A stretch of DNA of 25,560 bases from JBOGEN01 sp050743265 (GTDB lineage Bacteria > Actinomycetota > Actinomycetes > JBOGEN01), in assembly GCA_050743265.1 (NCBI GenBank), contig JBOGEN010000217.1, positions 1 to 25,560 of the forward strand. The letters are read 5' to 3'. Positions 15,772 through 23,443 of this stretch are shown piece after piece. The notes under the pieces were generated by a model. The model was given only the letters and a program-made list of their open reading frames with translations, was not told the DNA's origin and made no database searches. Numbering within the stretch: the first letter of the stretch is position 1; each line of letters starts with the position of its first letter. The position numbers and the translations under genes are program-made.

Positions 15772-17537
15772 GCCGACTCCTTCCTCAGCTGTTCGCGCTC
15801 GGCCGACGGGCGCGCTGCGTCTCCGTCTGCCTCTCCGCGGATGACCACCGCCCGGTAGTCCGCCCGCTCCAGCAGCGCCCGGTGGGTGCCGTGCGCGACG
15901 GCGCGGCCACCCTCGACGAGCACGACGCGGTCCGCCCGGTCGAGCAGCAGCGGGCTCGTCGAGACCAGCACCGTGGTACGCCCTGAGCGGTGCTCCCGGA
16001 GCCGGTCGGCAATGCGGGCCTCGGTGTGCGCGTCGACGGCGCTGGTCGGCTCGACGAGCACGAGCACCTCGGCCTCGGCGAGCAGCGACCGGGTCAGCGC
16101 GAGGCGCTGGCGCTGCCCGCCCGAGAACGAGCGGCCGCGCTCCTCCACGTCGCTGGCCAGCCCGTGCGGCAGCGCGTCGAGCACGTCCTCGGCGGACGCG
16201 ACGCGGATCGCGTCGTCCACTCGCGCGTCAGACGCCTGGCCGGTCGGGTCGACCTCGCGGCGCAGCACGCCGCTGAACAGCCTGGGGTCCGCGTCGTGCA
16301 CGAGCACGCGCTGCCGGACGGCGTCCAGCGGCAGTGAGTCGAGGGGCACGTCGTCCAGCCGTACGGCGTGCCCGTCGGGCGCGTCCGCGTGACGGCCGAG
16401 CCGGTCCGCGATCGCGGCGGTCTCCTCCGGTGCCGCGGACACGAGCGCGGTCAGGCACCCCGGCTCGACGCGCAGCCCGCTCGCCTCGTCGGTGAGCGGG
16501 ACGCCCAGGGGTGGCGGCGTCCTGGGCTCGGCCGGCTCCTCGAGGTCGGGATCCACGTCGAGGACGGCGAGGATGCGCCGGCTGGCGACGAGACCACGGG
16601 TGAGCCTGTCCGCGTACTCGGTCAACGTGCGCAGCGGCACCATGAGGAACGCGGCGTACCCGTAGAACGCGACGAGGTCACCCACGCTGAGCGTGCCCTC
16701 GATCGCGAACCGCGCCCCCATCCACGTCACCGTGACGACGAACACGCCGGGCAGCAGCACCTGGGCGGCGTCGAGCACCGACTGCACCCGAGCGACCCGG
16801 ACGCCGGCGTCGCGCACACGCTGGGACTGGGCGCGGTAGCGGGCGACGAACGAGTCCTCGCCGCCGACGCCGCGGAGCACGCGCAGCCCCGTCACGGTGT
16901 CCGCGCCGAGGGTGGAGAGCGTGCCGAGACGGGCCCGTTGCTCGGCCTGCCGGCGGTGCAGCGGACGCAGAAGGGGCCCGATCACCAGCATGAGCAGCGG
17001 GACGCCGATGAGCACGACCAGTCCGAGCGGTACCGACCGGGAGAGCAGCAGCAGGGCGACAAGCACGAACGACACGACGGCACCAGACGCTCGGGCGGTG
17101 ACCTCCATCGCGTTGCCCATCGCCTGCACGTCCGTCGCGCCGACTGCGACGACCTCGCCGGTACCGAGCCGGCGGGTCAGCGTCTCACCGGTGCGCACGG
17201 CCTGGCGCGCGACGAGCTGCTGCGTGCGGTACGCCGCGGTGAGCCAGTTCGTCACGGCGAAGCGGTGCCGCATGATGCCCGTGTACGCGGTCACCCCGCC
17301 GAGCCCGGCCATGGCCGCGAACCAGCCCAGCAGCGCGCCGGTGTCCTGCTGGGCGACCCCGTCGTCCACGGCCGCGCCGACCAGTGCGGGCAGTGCCGCC
17401 TGGGTCGCCATCCAGGTGATGCCGAACGCGGCCCCGGCCATCATCGTGGCGGCCTGACCTCGGGCGACCCATAGCAGGAACCGGCCGGGCGAGCGCAGGT
17501 CGGGCCGGCCGGGATCGGCGAGGGGGAGGTGGCGCAC
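15768..17537 (-). CDS. ABC exporter half-transporter, degenerate ATP-site subunit
   Basis: 589 residues. The transmembrane domain (about 20-320) is typical of ABC exporters (MATQAALPALVGAAVDDGV near the start; TRRLGTGEVVAVGATDVQAMG as coupling region). In the nucleotide-binding domain the Walker A loop is gone: ALVSAAPEETAA (364-375) has no glycines or Lys. The Q-loop Gln is His414, Walker B reads VLVLVE (Asp lost, Glu496 kept) and the H-switch is Ser/Thr at about 526-527. The signature FSGGQRQRLAL (471-481) is perfect. It cannot hydrolyse ATP alone but can complete its partner's site. GTG at 17537 is chosen since a TANNNT box lies 7 bases upstream and the longer frame would be antisense to guaA. 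First gene of the three-gene operon. Confidence 0.92.
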   Translation of the reverse strand: MRHLPLADPGRPDLRSPGRFLLWVARGQAATMMAGAAFGITWMATQAALPALVGAAVDDGVAQQDTGALLGWFAAMAGLGGVTAYTGIMRHRFAVTNWLTAAYRTQQLVARQAVRTGETLTRRLGTGEVVAVGATDVQAMGNAMEVTARASGAVVSFVLVALLLLSRSVPLGLVVLIGVPLLMLVIGPLLRPLHRRQAEQRARLGTLSTLGADTVTGLRVLRGVGGEDSFVARYRAQSQRVRDAGVRVARVQSVLDAAQVLLPGVFVVTVTWMGARFAIEGTLSVGDLVAFYGYAAFLMVPLRTLTEYADRLTRGLVASRRILAVLDVDPDLEEPAEPRTPPPLGVPLTDEASGLRVEPGCLTALVSAAPEETAAIADRLGRHADAPDGHAVRLDDVPLDSLPLDAVRQRVLVHDADPRLFSGVLRREVDPTGQASDARVDDAIRVASAEDVLDALPHGLASDVEERGRSFSGGQRQRLALTRSLLAEAEVLVLVEPTSAVDAHTEARIADRLREHRSGRTTVLVSTSPLLLDRADRVVLVEGGRAVAHGTHRALLERADYRAVVIRGEADGDAARPSAEREQLRKESA

Positions 17538-17544
17538 TCGTTCG

Positions 17545-17550
17545 ACGGTA
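17545..17550 (-). promoter_or_regulatory. Putative -10 hexamer of the ABC operon
   Basis: TACCGT on the minus strand, 7 bases before GTG at 17537; no RBS, so probably leaderless. It shares the 96-base gap 17538-17633 with the divergent guaA promoter. Confidence 0.45.
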
Positions 17551-17621
17551 TGGGGGCGGCTGCGCGGGTTCCACCGAGTTTTCGCTGCTCGTCCGCCTGC
17601 GGGGGGCCGGCCGTACGCCCG

Positions 17622-17627
17622 TACCCT
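17622..17627 (+). promoter_or_regulatory. Putative -10 hexamer of leaderless guaA transcript
   Basis: TACCCT, 6 bases, then GTG at 17634; no Shine-Dalgarno. It decides the start, since the frame is open further upstream. Confidence 0.5.
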
Positions 17628-17633
17628 GGACGC

Positions 17634-19205
17634 GTGACCGCTGCGCACCAGACCGTCCTCGTCGTCGATTTCGGCGCCCAGTACGCGCAGCTCATCGCCC
17701 GCCGGGTGCGCGAGGCGCGCGTGTACAGCGAGATCGTGCCGTCGACGATGCCGGTGGCCGACATGCTCGCGAAGGGGCCGGCGGCGATCGTGCTCTCCGG
17801 CGGCCCGTCCAGCGTGTACGCCGAGGGCGCCCCCGGTCTGGACCGCACGCTCGTCGAGGCGGGCGTCCCCGTGTTCGGCATCTGCTACGGGTTCCAGGCG
17901 ATGGCGCAGGCCCTCGGCGGCACGGTGGCGCAGACAGGTGCGCGGGAGTACGGCGGCACGCCACTCGAGGTGATGGCGGCCGACTCGACGCTGTTCCACG
18001 GGCTGCCGCCCCAGCAGAGCGTGTGGATGAGCCACGGCGACTCCGTCACCGCGGCCCCGTCCGGCTTCACCGTGACCGCCTGCACCGCGGACACTCCGGT
18101 GGCCGCGTTCGAGCACGTCGGCCGTCGCCTCGCCGGCGTGCAGTTCCACCCCGAGGTGATGCACACCGAGCACGGGCAGGCCGTGCTGGAGCACTTCCTC
18201 TACGAGGTGGCCGGCTGCCGACCGTCCTGGACGACGGCGGGCATCGTCGACGAGCAGGTGGAGGCGATCCGGGCTCAGGTCGGTGGCAAGCGGGTCATCT
18301 GCGGGCTGTCCGGCGGAGTCGACTCCGCGGTGGCCGCGGCCCTTGTCCACCGCGCGGTCGGCGACCAGCTCACCTGCGTGTTCGTGGACCACGGGCTGCT
18401 GCGCAAGGGCGAGGCCGAGCAGGTCGAGCACGACTTCGTCGCGGCGACCGGCGTACGCCTGCACGTCGCCGAGGCGGCCGACCGGTTCGTCGAGGCGCTG
18501 GCCGGCGTCGCCGACCCCGAGGAGAAGCGCAAGATCATCGGCAGGGAGTTCATCCGCGTCTTCGAGCGGGCCGCCCGCGAGGTCGTCGCCGAGGCCGGCG
18601 TGCACGGGGACTCCGTCGAGTTCCTCGTCCAGGGCACGCTCTACCCGGACGTCGACGAGTCCGGCGGCGGCACCGGTGCCGCGAACATCAAGAGCCACCA
18701 CAACGTGGGCGGCCTGCCGGACGACCTGCAGTTCTCGCTCGTCGAGCCCTTGCGCACGCTGTTCAAGGACGAGGTACGCCGGGTGGGGCTGGAGCTCGGG
18801 CTGCCCGAGGCGCTCGTGTGGCGGCAGCCGTTCCCTGGTCCCGGGCTCGCGATCCGTGTGGTCGGTGCCGTCACGCAGGAACGGCTGGCCGTCCTCCGAG
18901 AGGCGGACGCGATCGCCCGTGAGGAGCTCACCCGTGCCGGGCTCGACCGCGACATCTGGCAGTGCCCGGTGGTGCTGCTCGCGGACGTGCGCTCGGTCGG
19001 CGTCCAGGGCGACGGCCGCACGTATGGGCACCCGGTCGTGCTGCGGCCTGTGTCGTCCGAGGACGCGATGACGGCCGACTGGACGCGCGTCCCGTACGAG
19101 GTGCTGGCTCGGGTGTCGACCCGGATCACGAACGAGGTCGCCGCCGTGAACCGCGTCACACTCGACCTGACGAGCAAGCCGCCGGGCACGATCGAGTGGG
19201 AATGA
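17634..19205 (+). CDS. guaA: GMP synthase (glutamine-hydrolysing)
   Basis: 523 residues, normal for GuaA. Converts XMP, ATP and glutamine to GMP. The N-terminal class I glutaminase domain has the nucleophile Cys84 in FGICYGFQ and the His172/Glu174 pair in VQFHPEV. The ATP pyrophosphatase domain has SGGVDS (226-231) and VFVDHGLLRKGE; the C-terminal dimerisation domain has the SGGGTGAANIKSHHNVGGLP loop, RQPFPGPGLAIR, and ends in the conserved KPPGTIEWE. The start at 17634 gives VTAAHQTVLVVDFGAQYAQLI, the expected beginning; a frame opening 105 bases earlier adds unconserved residues. Core purine gene at the far end of the neighbourhood begun by guaB3. Confidence 0.97.
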   Translation: MTAAHQTVLVVDFGAQYAQLIARRVREARVYSEIVPSTMPVADMLAKGPAAIVLSGGPSSVYAEGAPGLDRTLVEAGVPVFGICYGFQAMAQALGGTVAQTGAREYGGTPLEVMAADSTLFHGLPPQQSVWMSHGDSVTAAPSGFTVTACTADTPVAAFEHVGRRLAGVQFHPEVMHTEHGQAVLEHFLYEVAGCRPSWTTAGIVDEQVEAIRAQVGGKRVICGLSGGVDSAVAAALVHRAVGDQLTCVFVDHGLLRKGEAEQVEHDFVAATGVRLHVAEAADRFVEALAGVADPEEKRKIIGREFIRVFERAAREVVAEAGVHGDSVEFLVQGTLYPDVDESGGGTGAANIKSHHNVGGLPDDLQFSLVEPLRTLFKDEVRRVGLELGLPEALVWRQPFPGPGLAIRVVGAVTQERLAVLREADAIAREELTRAGLDRDIWQCPVVLLADVRSVGVQGDGRTYGHPVVLRPVSSEDAMTADWTRVPYEVLARVSTRITNEVAAVNRVTLDLTSKPPGTIEWE

Positions 19206-19219
19206 CCGCTCCGTCCGCG

Positions 19220-19249
19220 TTGTCGTGGGAGGCAGGAACCGCGTAACCT
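19220..19249 (+). promoter_or_regulatory. Promoter of the acyl-ACP desaturase
   Basis: -35 TTGTCG (19220-19225) and -10 TAACCT (19244-19249) separated by 18 bases. The -10 overlaps the left arm of the inverted repeat at 19245, so an occupied operator should block transcription. Confidence 0.45.
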
Positions 19250-19264
19250 ACGGTTGCGTAGGTT
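19245..19264. promoter_or_regulatory. Perfect inverted repeat, candidate operator of the desaturase
   Basis: AACCTACG-GTTG-CGTAGGTT: 8-base perfect arms around a 4-base centre, overlapping the -10 and predicted start of transcription. Consistent with a TetR-family fatty-acid regulator; the identity of the regulator is inference and no regulator gene is adjacent. Confidence 0.6.
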
Positions 19265-19290
19265 CCTTTCCCGGCCATCGGAGTGCCTCT

Positions 19291-20226
19291 ATGACCACGC
19301 CGGACACCACTCACCTGTTGCACAGCCTCGAGCCCGTCGTCGAGCAGAACCTCGACCGCCACCTCGGGGCAGCGCAGGAGTGGATGCCGCACGAGTTCGT
19401 CCCGTGGAGCGAAGGGCGTGACTTCGCCGACCTGGGCGGAGAGGCGTGGACGCGCGAGCAGTCGCGTCTCTCGCCGACCGCCCGCACGGCGCTCGAGGTC
19501 AACCTGCTCACCGAGGACAACCTCCCGAGCTACCACCGCGAGATCGAGCGCTCGTTCGGCCGCGAGGGCGCCTGGGGCACCTGGGTGCACCGGTGGACCG
19601 CCGAGGAGGGCCGGCACGCGATCTGCATCCGCGACTACCTCCTCGTCACGCGCGGCGTCGACCCCCAGGCGCTGGAGCGGGCCCGGATGGAGGTGATGCA
19701 GACCGGCTACGACTCGGACGAGAAGCCGATCCTCCACGTGCTCGCGTACGTGTCCTTCCAGGAGCTCGCCACCCGCATCTCGCACCGCAACACCGGCAGG
19801 TACACCGACGACCCCATCGCCGAGAAGCTGCTCTCCCGGGTGGCCACCGACGAGAACCTCCACATGGTCTTCTACCGCAACCTCGTGAAGGCCGCCCTCG
19901 AGATCGACCCGAACGCCACCATGCGGGCGATCACCGACGAGGTCGTCGACTTCCAGATGCCCGGCAGCGTCATCCCCGGGTTCACGCGCAAGGCCGCCCA
20001 GATCGCCAAGGCGGGCATCTACGACCTGCGCATCCACCATGACGAGGTCGTCCTGCCCCTGCTCAGGAAGTGGGGCGTGTTCGACCTCACGGGGCTCGAC
20101 GGCGAGGGAGAGAAGGCACGCACCGAGCTGACCGAGTTCCTCACCACGCTCGACGCACAGGCCAGCCGGTTCACCGAGCAGCGGGACGCCGCCGAGGCGA
20201 AGGCCGCCGCCCGCCGCAGCGGCTAG
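19291..20226 (+). CDS. Acyl-[acyl-carrier-protein] desaturase
   Basis: 311 residues, similar to mycobacterial DesA1/DesA2. A soluble diiron enzyme that introduces a cis double bond into acyl-ACP with oxygen and reduced ferredoxin. Diiron ligands seen: Glu75 in LLTEDNLPSYH, EEGRH (Glu105/106, His109), Glu158 in SFQELATRISHRNTG and DENLH (Glu188, His191). The ATG at 19291 is preferred because GGAG lies 7 bases before it and the TTHLLHSLEPVVE start is typical; an in-frame GTG at 19225 falls inside the promoter. The C-terminal tail is charged. Followed by the convergent plsC-family gene, linking it to membrane lipid synthesis. Confidence 0.93.
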   Translation: MTTPDTTHLLHSLEPVVEQNLDRHLGAAQEWMPHEFVPWSEGRDFADLGGEAWTREQSRLSPTARTALEVNLLTEDNLPSYHREIERSFGREGAWGTWVHRWTAEEGRHAICIRDYLLVTRGVDPQALERARMEVMQTGYDSDEKPILHVLAYVSFQELATRISHRNTGRYTDDPIAEKLLSRVATDENLHMVFYRNLVKAALEIDPNATMRAITDEVVDFQMPGSVIPGFTRKAAQIAKAGIYDLRIHHDEVVLPLLRKWGVFDLTGLDGEGEKARTELTEFLTTLDAQASRFTEQRDAAEAKAAARRSG

Positions 20227-20239
20227 TCACGCCATCGGC

Positions 20240-20261
20240 CCGCGGGACGACCCTCCCGCGG
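20240..20261. terminator. Bidirectional hairpin between convergent genes
   Basis: CCGCGGGA (20240-20247), loop CGACCC, TCCCGCGG (20254-20261): an 8-base perfect stem between the desaturase and the convergent acyltransferase. No U-tract on either strand. Confidence 0.5.
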
Positions 20262-20274
20262 CCTGCCGCGACCG

Positions 20275-21042
20275 CTAGCGCTGCTCGCCCTGCGCGGCGC
20301 GCCTCTCGGCACGGGCGCGCTGCTCCTCGGCGTCCATCTCCGCCGCCCGCTCGGGGGTGGGGGCCGTACCGCCCAGGTGTGCAGGCACCCACCAGGGGTC
20401 GTCGCCGGGCGGGTCGGGGTAGCGGGCGCGGCTCGCCTCGAGAAGACCGTTCATCGTCGCCAGCAGCTCCGCGTCCGGGTCGTCGGACCCCCGGGGGTCG
20501 ATCGGCGGGCCGAGGGTGATGCAGATCGGCGTGTGCCGGGCGGCGCGCAGGCTCGGCTTGCGGTCCTTGGTGAACACCCGCTGGCTGCCCCAGAGCGCCA
20601 TCGGCAGCACAGGGACGCGAGCCGAGCGCGCCATGCGTACGGCGCCGGACTTGAACTCCTTGAGGCAGAAGCTGCGGCTGATCGTCGCCTCGGGGAACAC
20701 GCCCACCAGCTCGCCCCCCCGTAGCGCCTCCATGGCGGCACGGAACGAGGCGGTGCCCGCGGACCTGTCGACCGGGATGTGGTGCATGGCCCGCATCAGC
20801 GGCCCGCCCACCCGGTGCGTGAACACCTCCTGCTTGGCCATGAACCGGACGAGCCGCCGCTGCGCCCGCCAGAACGGCACGCCGGCGAGCGCGAAGTCGA
20901 GGTAGCCAATGTGGTTGATCACCACCACGCCGCCCGAGGCGGCGGGGACGTGCTCCTCGCCGGCGATGTCCAGCCGGAGGTCGAGGGCACGGAAGGTGCC
21001 GAGCGCGGTCCGGACCACCGAGCGGTACACGCGATCTGCCAC
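20275..21042 (-). CDS. plsC: 1-acyl-sn-glycerol-3-phosphate acyltransferase (PlsC family)
   Basis: 255 residues. Acylates lysophosphatidic acid (or a related lysolipid) with acyl-CoA/ACP. The four family blocks are visible: catalytic HX4D as NHIGYLD (His44, Asp49), the PLMRAMHHIPVDRS block with VDR (about 81-93), VGVFPEATISRSF (block III, with EAT where EGT is usual) and VLPMALWGSQRVF (block IV). There is no long N-terminal membrane helix, unlike E. coli PlsC, though the first 25 residues are partly amphipathic. The C-terminus after about residue 220 is Glu/Arg/Ala-rich. GTG start with a TANNNT box 6 bases upstream. Substrate within the family cannot be fixed. Confidence 0.88.
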   Translation of the reverse strand: MADRVYRSVVRTALGTFRALDLRLDIAGEEHVPAASGGVVVINHIGYLDFALAGVPFWRAQRRLVRFMAKQEVFTHRVGGPLMRAMHHIPVDRSAGTASFRAAMEALRGGELVGVFPEATISRSFCLKEFKSGAVRMARSARVPVLPMALWGSQRVFTKDRKPSLRAARHTPICITLGPPIDPRGSDDPDAELLATMNGLLEASRARYPDPPGDDPWWVPAHLGGTAPTPERAAEMDAEEQRARAERRAAQGEQR

Positions 21043-21048
21043 CGGGCC

Positions 21049-21054
21049 ACGCTA
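21049..21054 (-). promoter_or_regulatory. Putative -10 hexamer of leaderless plsC transcript
   Basis: TAGCGT on the minus strand, 6 bases before the GTG at 21042, no RBS. The remaining gap to the divergent peptidase gene (21055-21186) is described separately. Confidence 0.45.
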
Positions 21055-21100
21055 GCCGCCCCGTTCCGCGGGGCCGCGGGCAGCCCGAGCTATCCGGGTG

Positions 21101-21106
21101 TTGACG
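21101..21106 (+). promoter_or_regulatory. Possible -35 element upstream of the M14 peptidase
   Basis: TTGACG is a good -35 match, but the expected -10 position (GATGTA, 21125-21130, 18-base spacer) is poor. The direct repeat at 21128-21145 begins there. Confidence 0.3.
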
Positions 21107-21127
21107 GGTGTGTCCGGTGGTGGTGAT

Positions 21128-21145
21128 GTATGCCACACGTATGCC
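21128..21145 (+). repeat. Direct repeat GTATGCC with 11-base period
   Basis: GTATGCC at 21128-21134 and again at 21139-21145, one helical turn apart, in the control region of the M14 peptidase gene. Possible tandem regulator half-sites. Confidence 0.35.
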
Positions 21146-21186
21146 CGGCTGCGTCGTGTGCCCGGGCCCGTCCTGGGGGGAATGGC

Positions 21187-23430
21187 ATGCGTCGACGCAC
21201 CGCCTCCGTCGTCCTGACCGCCGCGCTCGTGGGCGGCGTCTGCCTGCCGCTCGGCCTCGGCGGCCAGGCGCAGGCAGACTCGCCGGGCTGCGGATGGGAG
21301 TCCGAGCCGTCGTTCCGTGGTGACGTGCCGACCGCGTCCGAGGTCATCGGGTTCGACCTCGGGGACAGGGACGTGACGGTCGCCGAGTCGGACGCGTACC
21401 TGCAGGCCGTGGCGGACGCGAGCCCGCGCGTCGCCGACGGGGTGCTCGCCACCTCCCACCAGGGCCGTGACCTGCGTTACGCCGTCGTCGGCAAGGCGGG
21501 CAACGTCACCGGCGCGGGTCTCGCGCGCGTCCGCGCGGCCGCCGAGGCGCTGCGGGACCCGGCGACGCCGCCGTCCGAGGCTGCGAAGCTCGCGGACAAG
21601 GCCCCGGCGATCCTGTGGGTCGCGGGCAACGTGCACGGCAACGAGGAGTCCGGCACCGACGCGTCCCTGCGCGTGCTGTACGAGCTGGCCGACCGTGACG
21701 ACTGCGCCGCCCGGACCGTGCTCGACAACGCTGTCGTCGTCGTGCTGCCCACCCAGAACCCGGACGGGCGTGAGGCGGACGCCCGCCGCAACGCGTACGG
21801 CTTCGACATGAACCGCGACTGGTTCGCCCGCACGCAGCCCGAGACCGACGGCAAGGTCGACCTGCTTCGTCAGTACCCGGGGGTGCTCTTCATCGACTCC
21901 CACGAGATGGGCGGCACGAGCTACTTCTTCCCGCCGAACGCGGACCCGATCTACCACGAGATCACCGACGAGTCGGTCTCCTGGATCAACGACACGTACG
22001 GCGCCGCGGTGGCCGACAAGTTCACCGCCCGCGGCATCGACTACTTCAACCGCGACGTGTACGACCTCTTCTACATGGGCTACGGCGACTCCGTGCCGAG
22101 CACGGGGTTCATCTCCGCGGGCATGACGTTCGAGAAGGGCAGCGAGGACACCACGGCCGTGCGCACGTTCGAGCAGTACGTGGCCGTCTGGACGTCGCTG
22201 GGCGCGGCCGCCTCTGACAAGAGCCAGATCCTCGCGGACTGGCACGACGCCTGGGTCGAGGCGTACGAGCAGGGCCAGCACGGAGAGCTCGAGCCCAACG
22301 AGATCGTGAACCCCGGCAACGAGGTGGACACGGAGGTGCCGAGCGATCCCGTGCGGCACTACTTCCTCCCCGCGGACGACCCGGCGAAGGAGCGTGAGGT
22401 CACCGAGCTCGTCCGGCGCCTCCAGCGCATGGACGTCGACGTGTACCGGCTCACCGCGCCGCTCGACGTGCCCGACTACACCGCGTACGGGCGGGACGCC
22501 GAGGCCACGACCCTGCCGGTCGGCACGTACTGGGTGCCCATGGCTCAGGGCCAGAAGCACTGGGTCCAGGCGATGCTCAACGAGGACACGTACACGCCGT
22601 TCCCGTACTTCTACGACGTGACTGCCTGGAGCCAGCCCCTGCTCTTCAACGTGGCCGGAGGCCGGTCGGGCCTGGCGCTCGACCCGCAGGCCGCACCCGC
22701 CCCGGCGCTGGACGCGCCCGAGGCGCCGTCGGTGCCCGGGGACGCCCCGAGGGTCGGCCTGTGGCAGATGTCGACGAGCTCATCGGGCATCGAGTCGAGC
22801 GGCTGGCTGCGCTGGCTGCTCGAGAAGGACTGGGGCGTCGAGTACCGCGAGGTCACCGCGGCCGACATCGCCGCCGGTCTGGACGACGTTGACGTGCTGC
22901 TCGTGCCGAACGGCTCCGGCGCGGACGCGCAGGACGCGCTCGGCCCTGCCGGTCAGGAGGCGCTGCGCTCCTGGGTGCACGACGGCGGGCAGTACGTGGG
23001 GTTCCGCGGCGGCACGGCGCTTGCGTCTCTGCTGGGGCTCACGACGGCGACGTTCGCCGACCCCACCTCTGACGTGCCGGGCAGCCTGATCCGCGTGCGG
23101 GTGGACGACGGCAGCCCCCTCGCGGAGGGCGTGGGCGAGACCGCGTACAGCTTCTACGAGTACGACATGCTCATGACGCCCTCCGACCCGGCGACGGCCC
23201 CCGTGACGTACCCGCCCGCCGACTCGGACGACTGGTTCGTCTCCGGCTTCGCCGACGGCGAGGAGGAGCTGGCCGGAACGGCCGCGGTCGTGGACGAGCC
23301 GTCCGGGGACGGACGGGTCGTGCTCTTCGCGGGCGACCCGAACTTCCGCGCGTTCACCGACGGCACCCAGCGGCTGCTGTGGAACGCGGTGTTCGGGGCG
23401 GAGCCCGCGGCGCTCGCGCCGGTCCCCTGA
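21187..23430 (+). CDS. Secreted M14 family zinc carboxypeptidase
   Basis: 747 residues. A signal peptide MRRRTASVV... with a hydrophobic core ends at about GQAQA-DS (residue 30). The M14 domain (about 50-340) shows zinc ligands His150 and Glu153 in HGNEESG, DMNRDWF (substrate-binding Asn209/Arg210), third ligand His239 in IDSHEMGG, and the likely catalytic Glu316 in GMTFEKGSED. Residues from about 510 on (DVDVLLVPNGSGAD... GQYVGFRGGTALASLLG) look like a glutamine-amidotransferase/ThuA-like fold without a catalytic Cys. Related actinobacterial secreted M14 proteins share this layout. Presumably trims extracellular peptides or peptidoglycan peptides; substrate unknown. GGGGGGA lies 8 bases before the ATG. 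Divergent from plsC. Confidence 0.9.
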   Translation: MRRRTASVVLTAALVGGVCLPLGLGGQAQADSPGCGWESEPSFRGDVPTASEVIGFDLGDRDVTVAESDAYLQAVADASPRVADGVLATSHQGRDLRYAVVGKAGNVTGAGLARVRAAAEALRDPATPPSEAAKLADKAPAILWVAGNVHGNEESGTDASLRVLYELADRDDCAARTVLDNAVVVVLPTQNPDGREADARRNAYGFDMNRDWFARTQPETDGKVDLLRQYPGVLFIDSHEMGGTSYFFPPNADPIYHEITDESVSWINDTYGAAVADKFTARGIDYFNRDVYDLFYMGYGDSVPSTGFISAGMTFEKGSEDTTAVRTFEQYVAVWTSLGAAASDKSQILADWHDAWVEAYEQGQHGELEPNEIVNPGNEVDTEVPSDPVRHYFLPADDPAKEREVTELVRRLQRMDVDVYRLTAPLDVPDYTAYGRDAEATTLPVGTYWVPMAQGQKHWVQAMLNEDTYTPFPYFYDVTAWSQPLLFNVAGGRSGLALDPQAAPAPALDAPEAPSVPGDAPRVGLWQMSTSSSGIESSGWLRWLLEKDWGVEYREVTAADIAAGLDDVDVLLVPNGSGADAQDALGPAGQEALRSWVHDGGQYVGFRGGTALASLLGLTTATFADPTSDVPGSLIRVRVDDGSPLAEGVGETAYSFYEYDMLMTPSDPATAPVTYPPADSDDWFVSGFADGEEELAGTAAVVDEPSGDGRVVLFAGDPNFRAFTDGTQRLLWNAVFGAEPAALAPVP

Positions 23431-23443
23431 GGCGGCACCGCGC

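Noticed and set aside
17538..19031. Long open frame antisense to guaA, continuous with the first ABC gene
   Set aside because: It reads as a low-complexity shadow of guaA, has no family features, and the ABC transmembrane domain starts normally at 17537.
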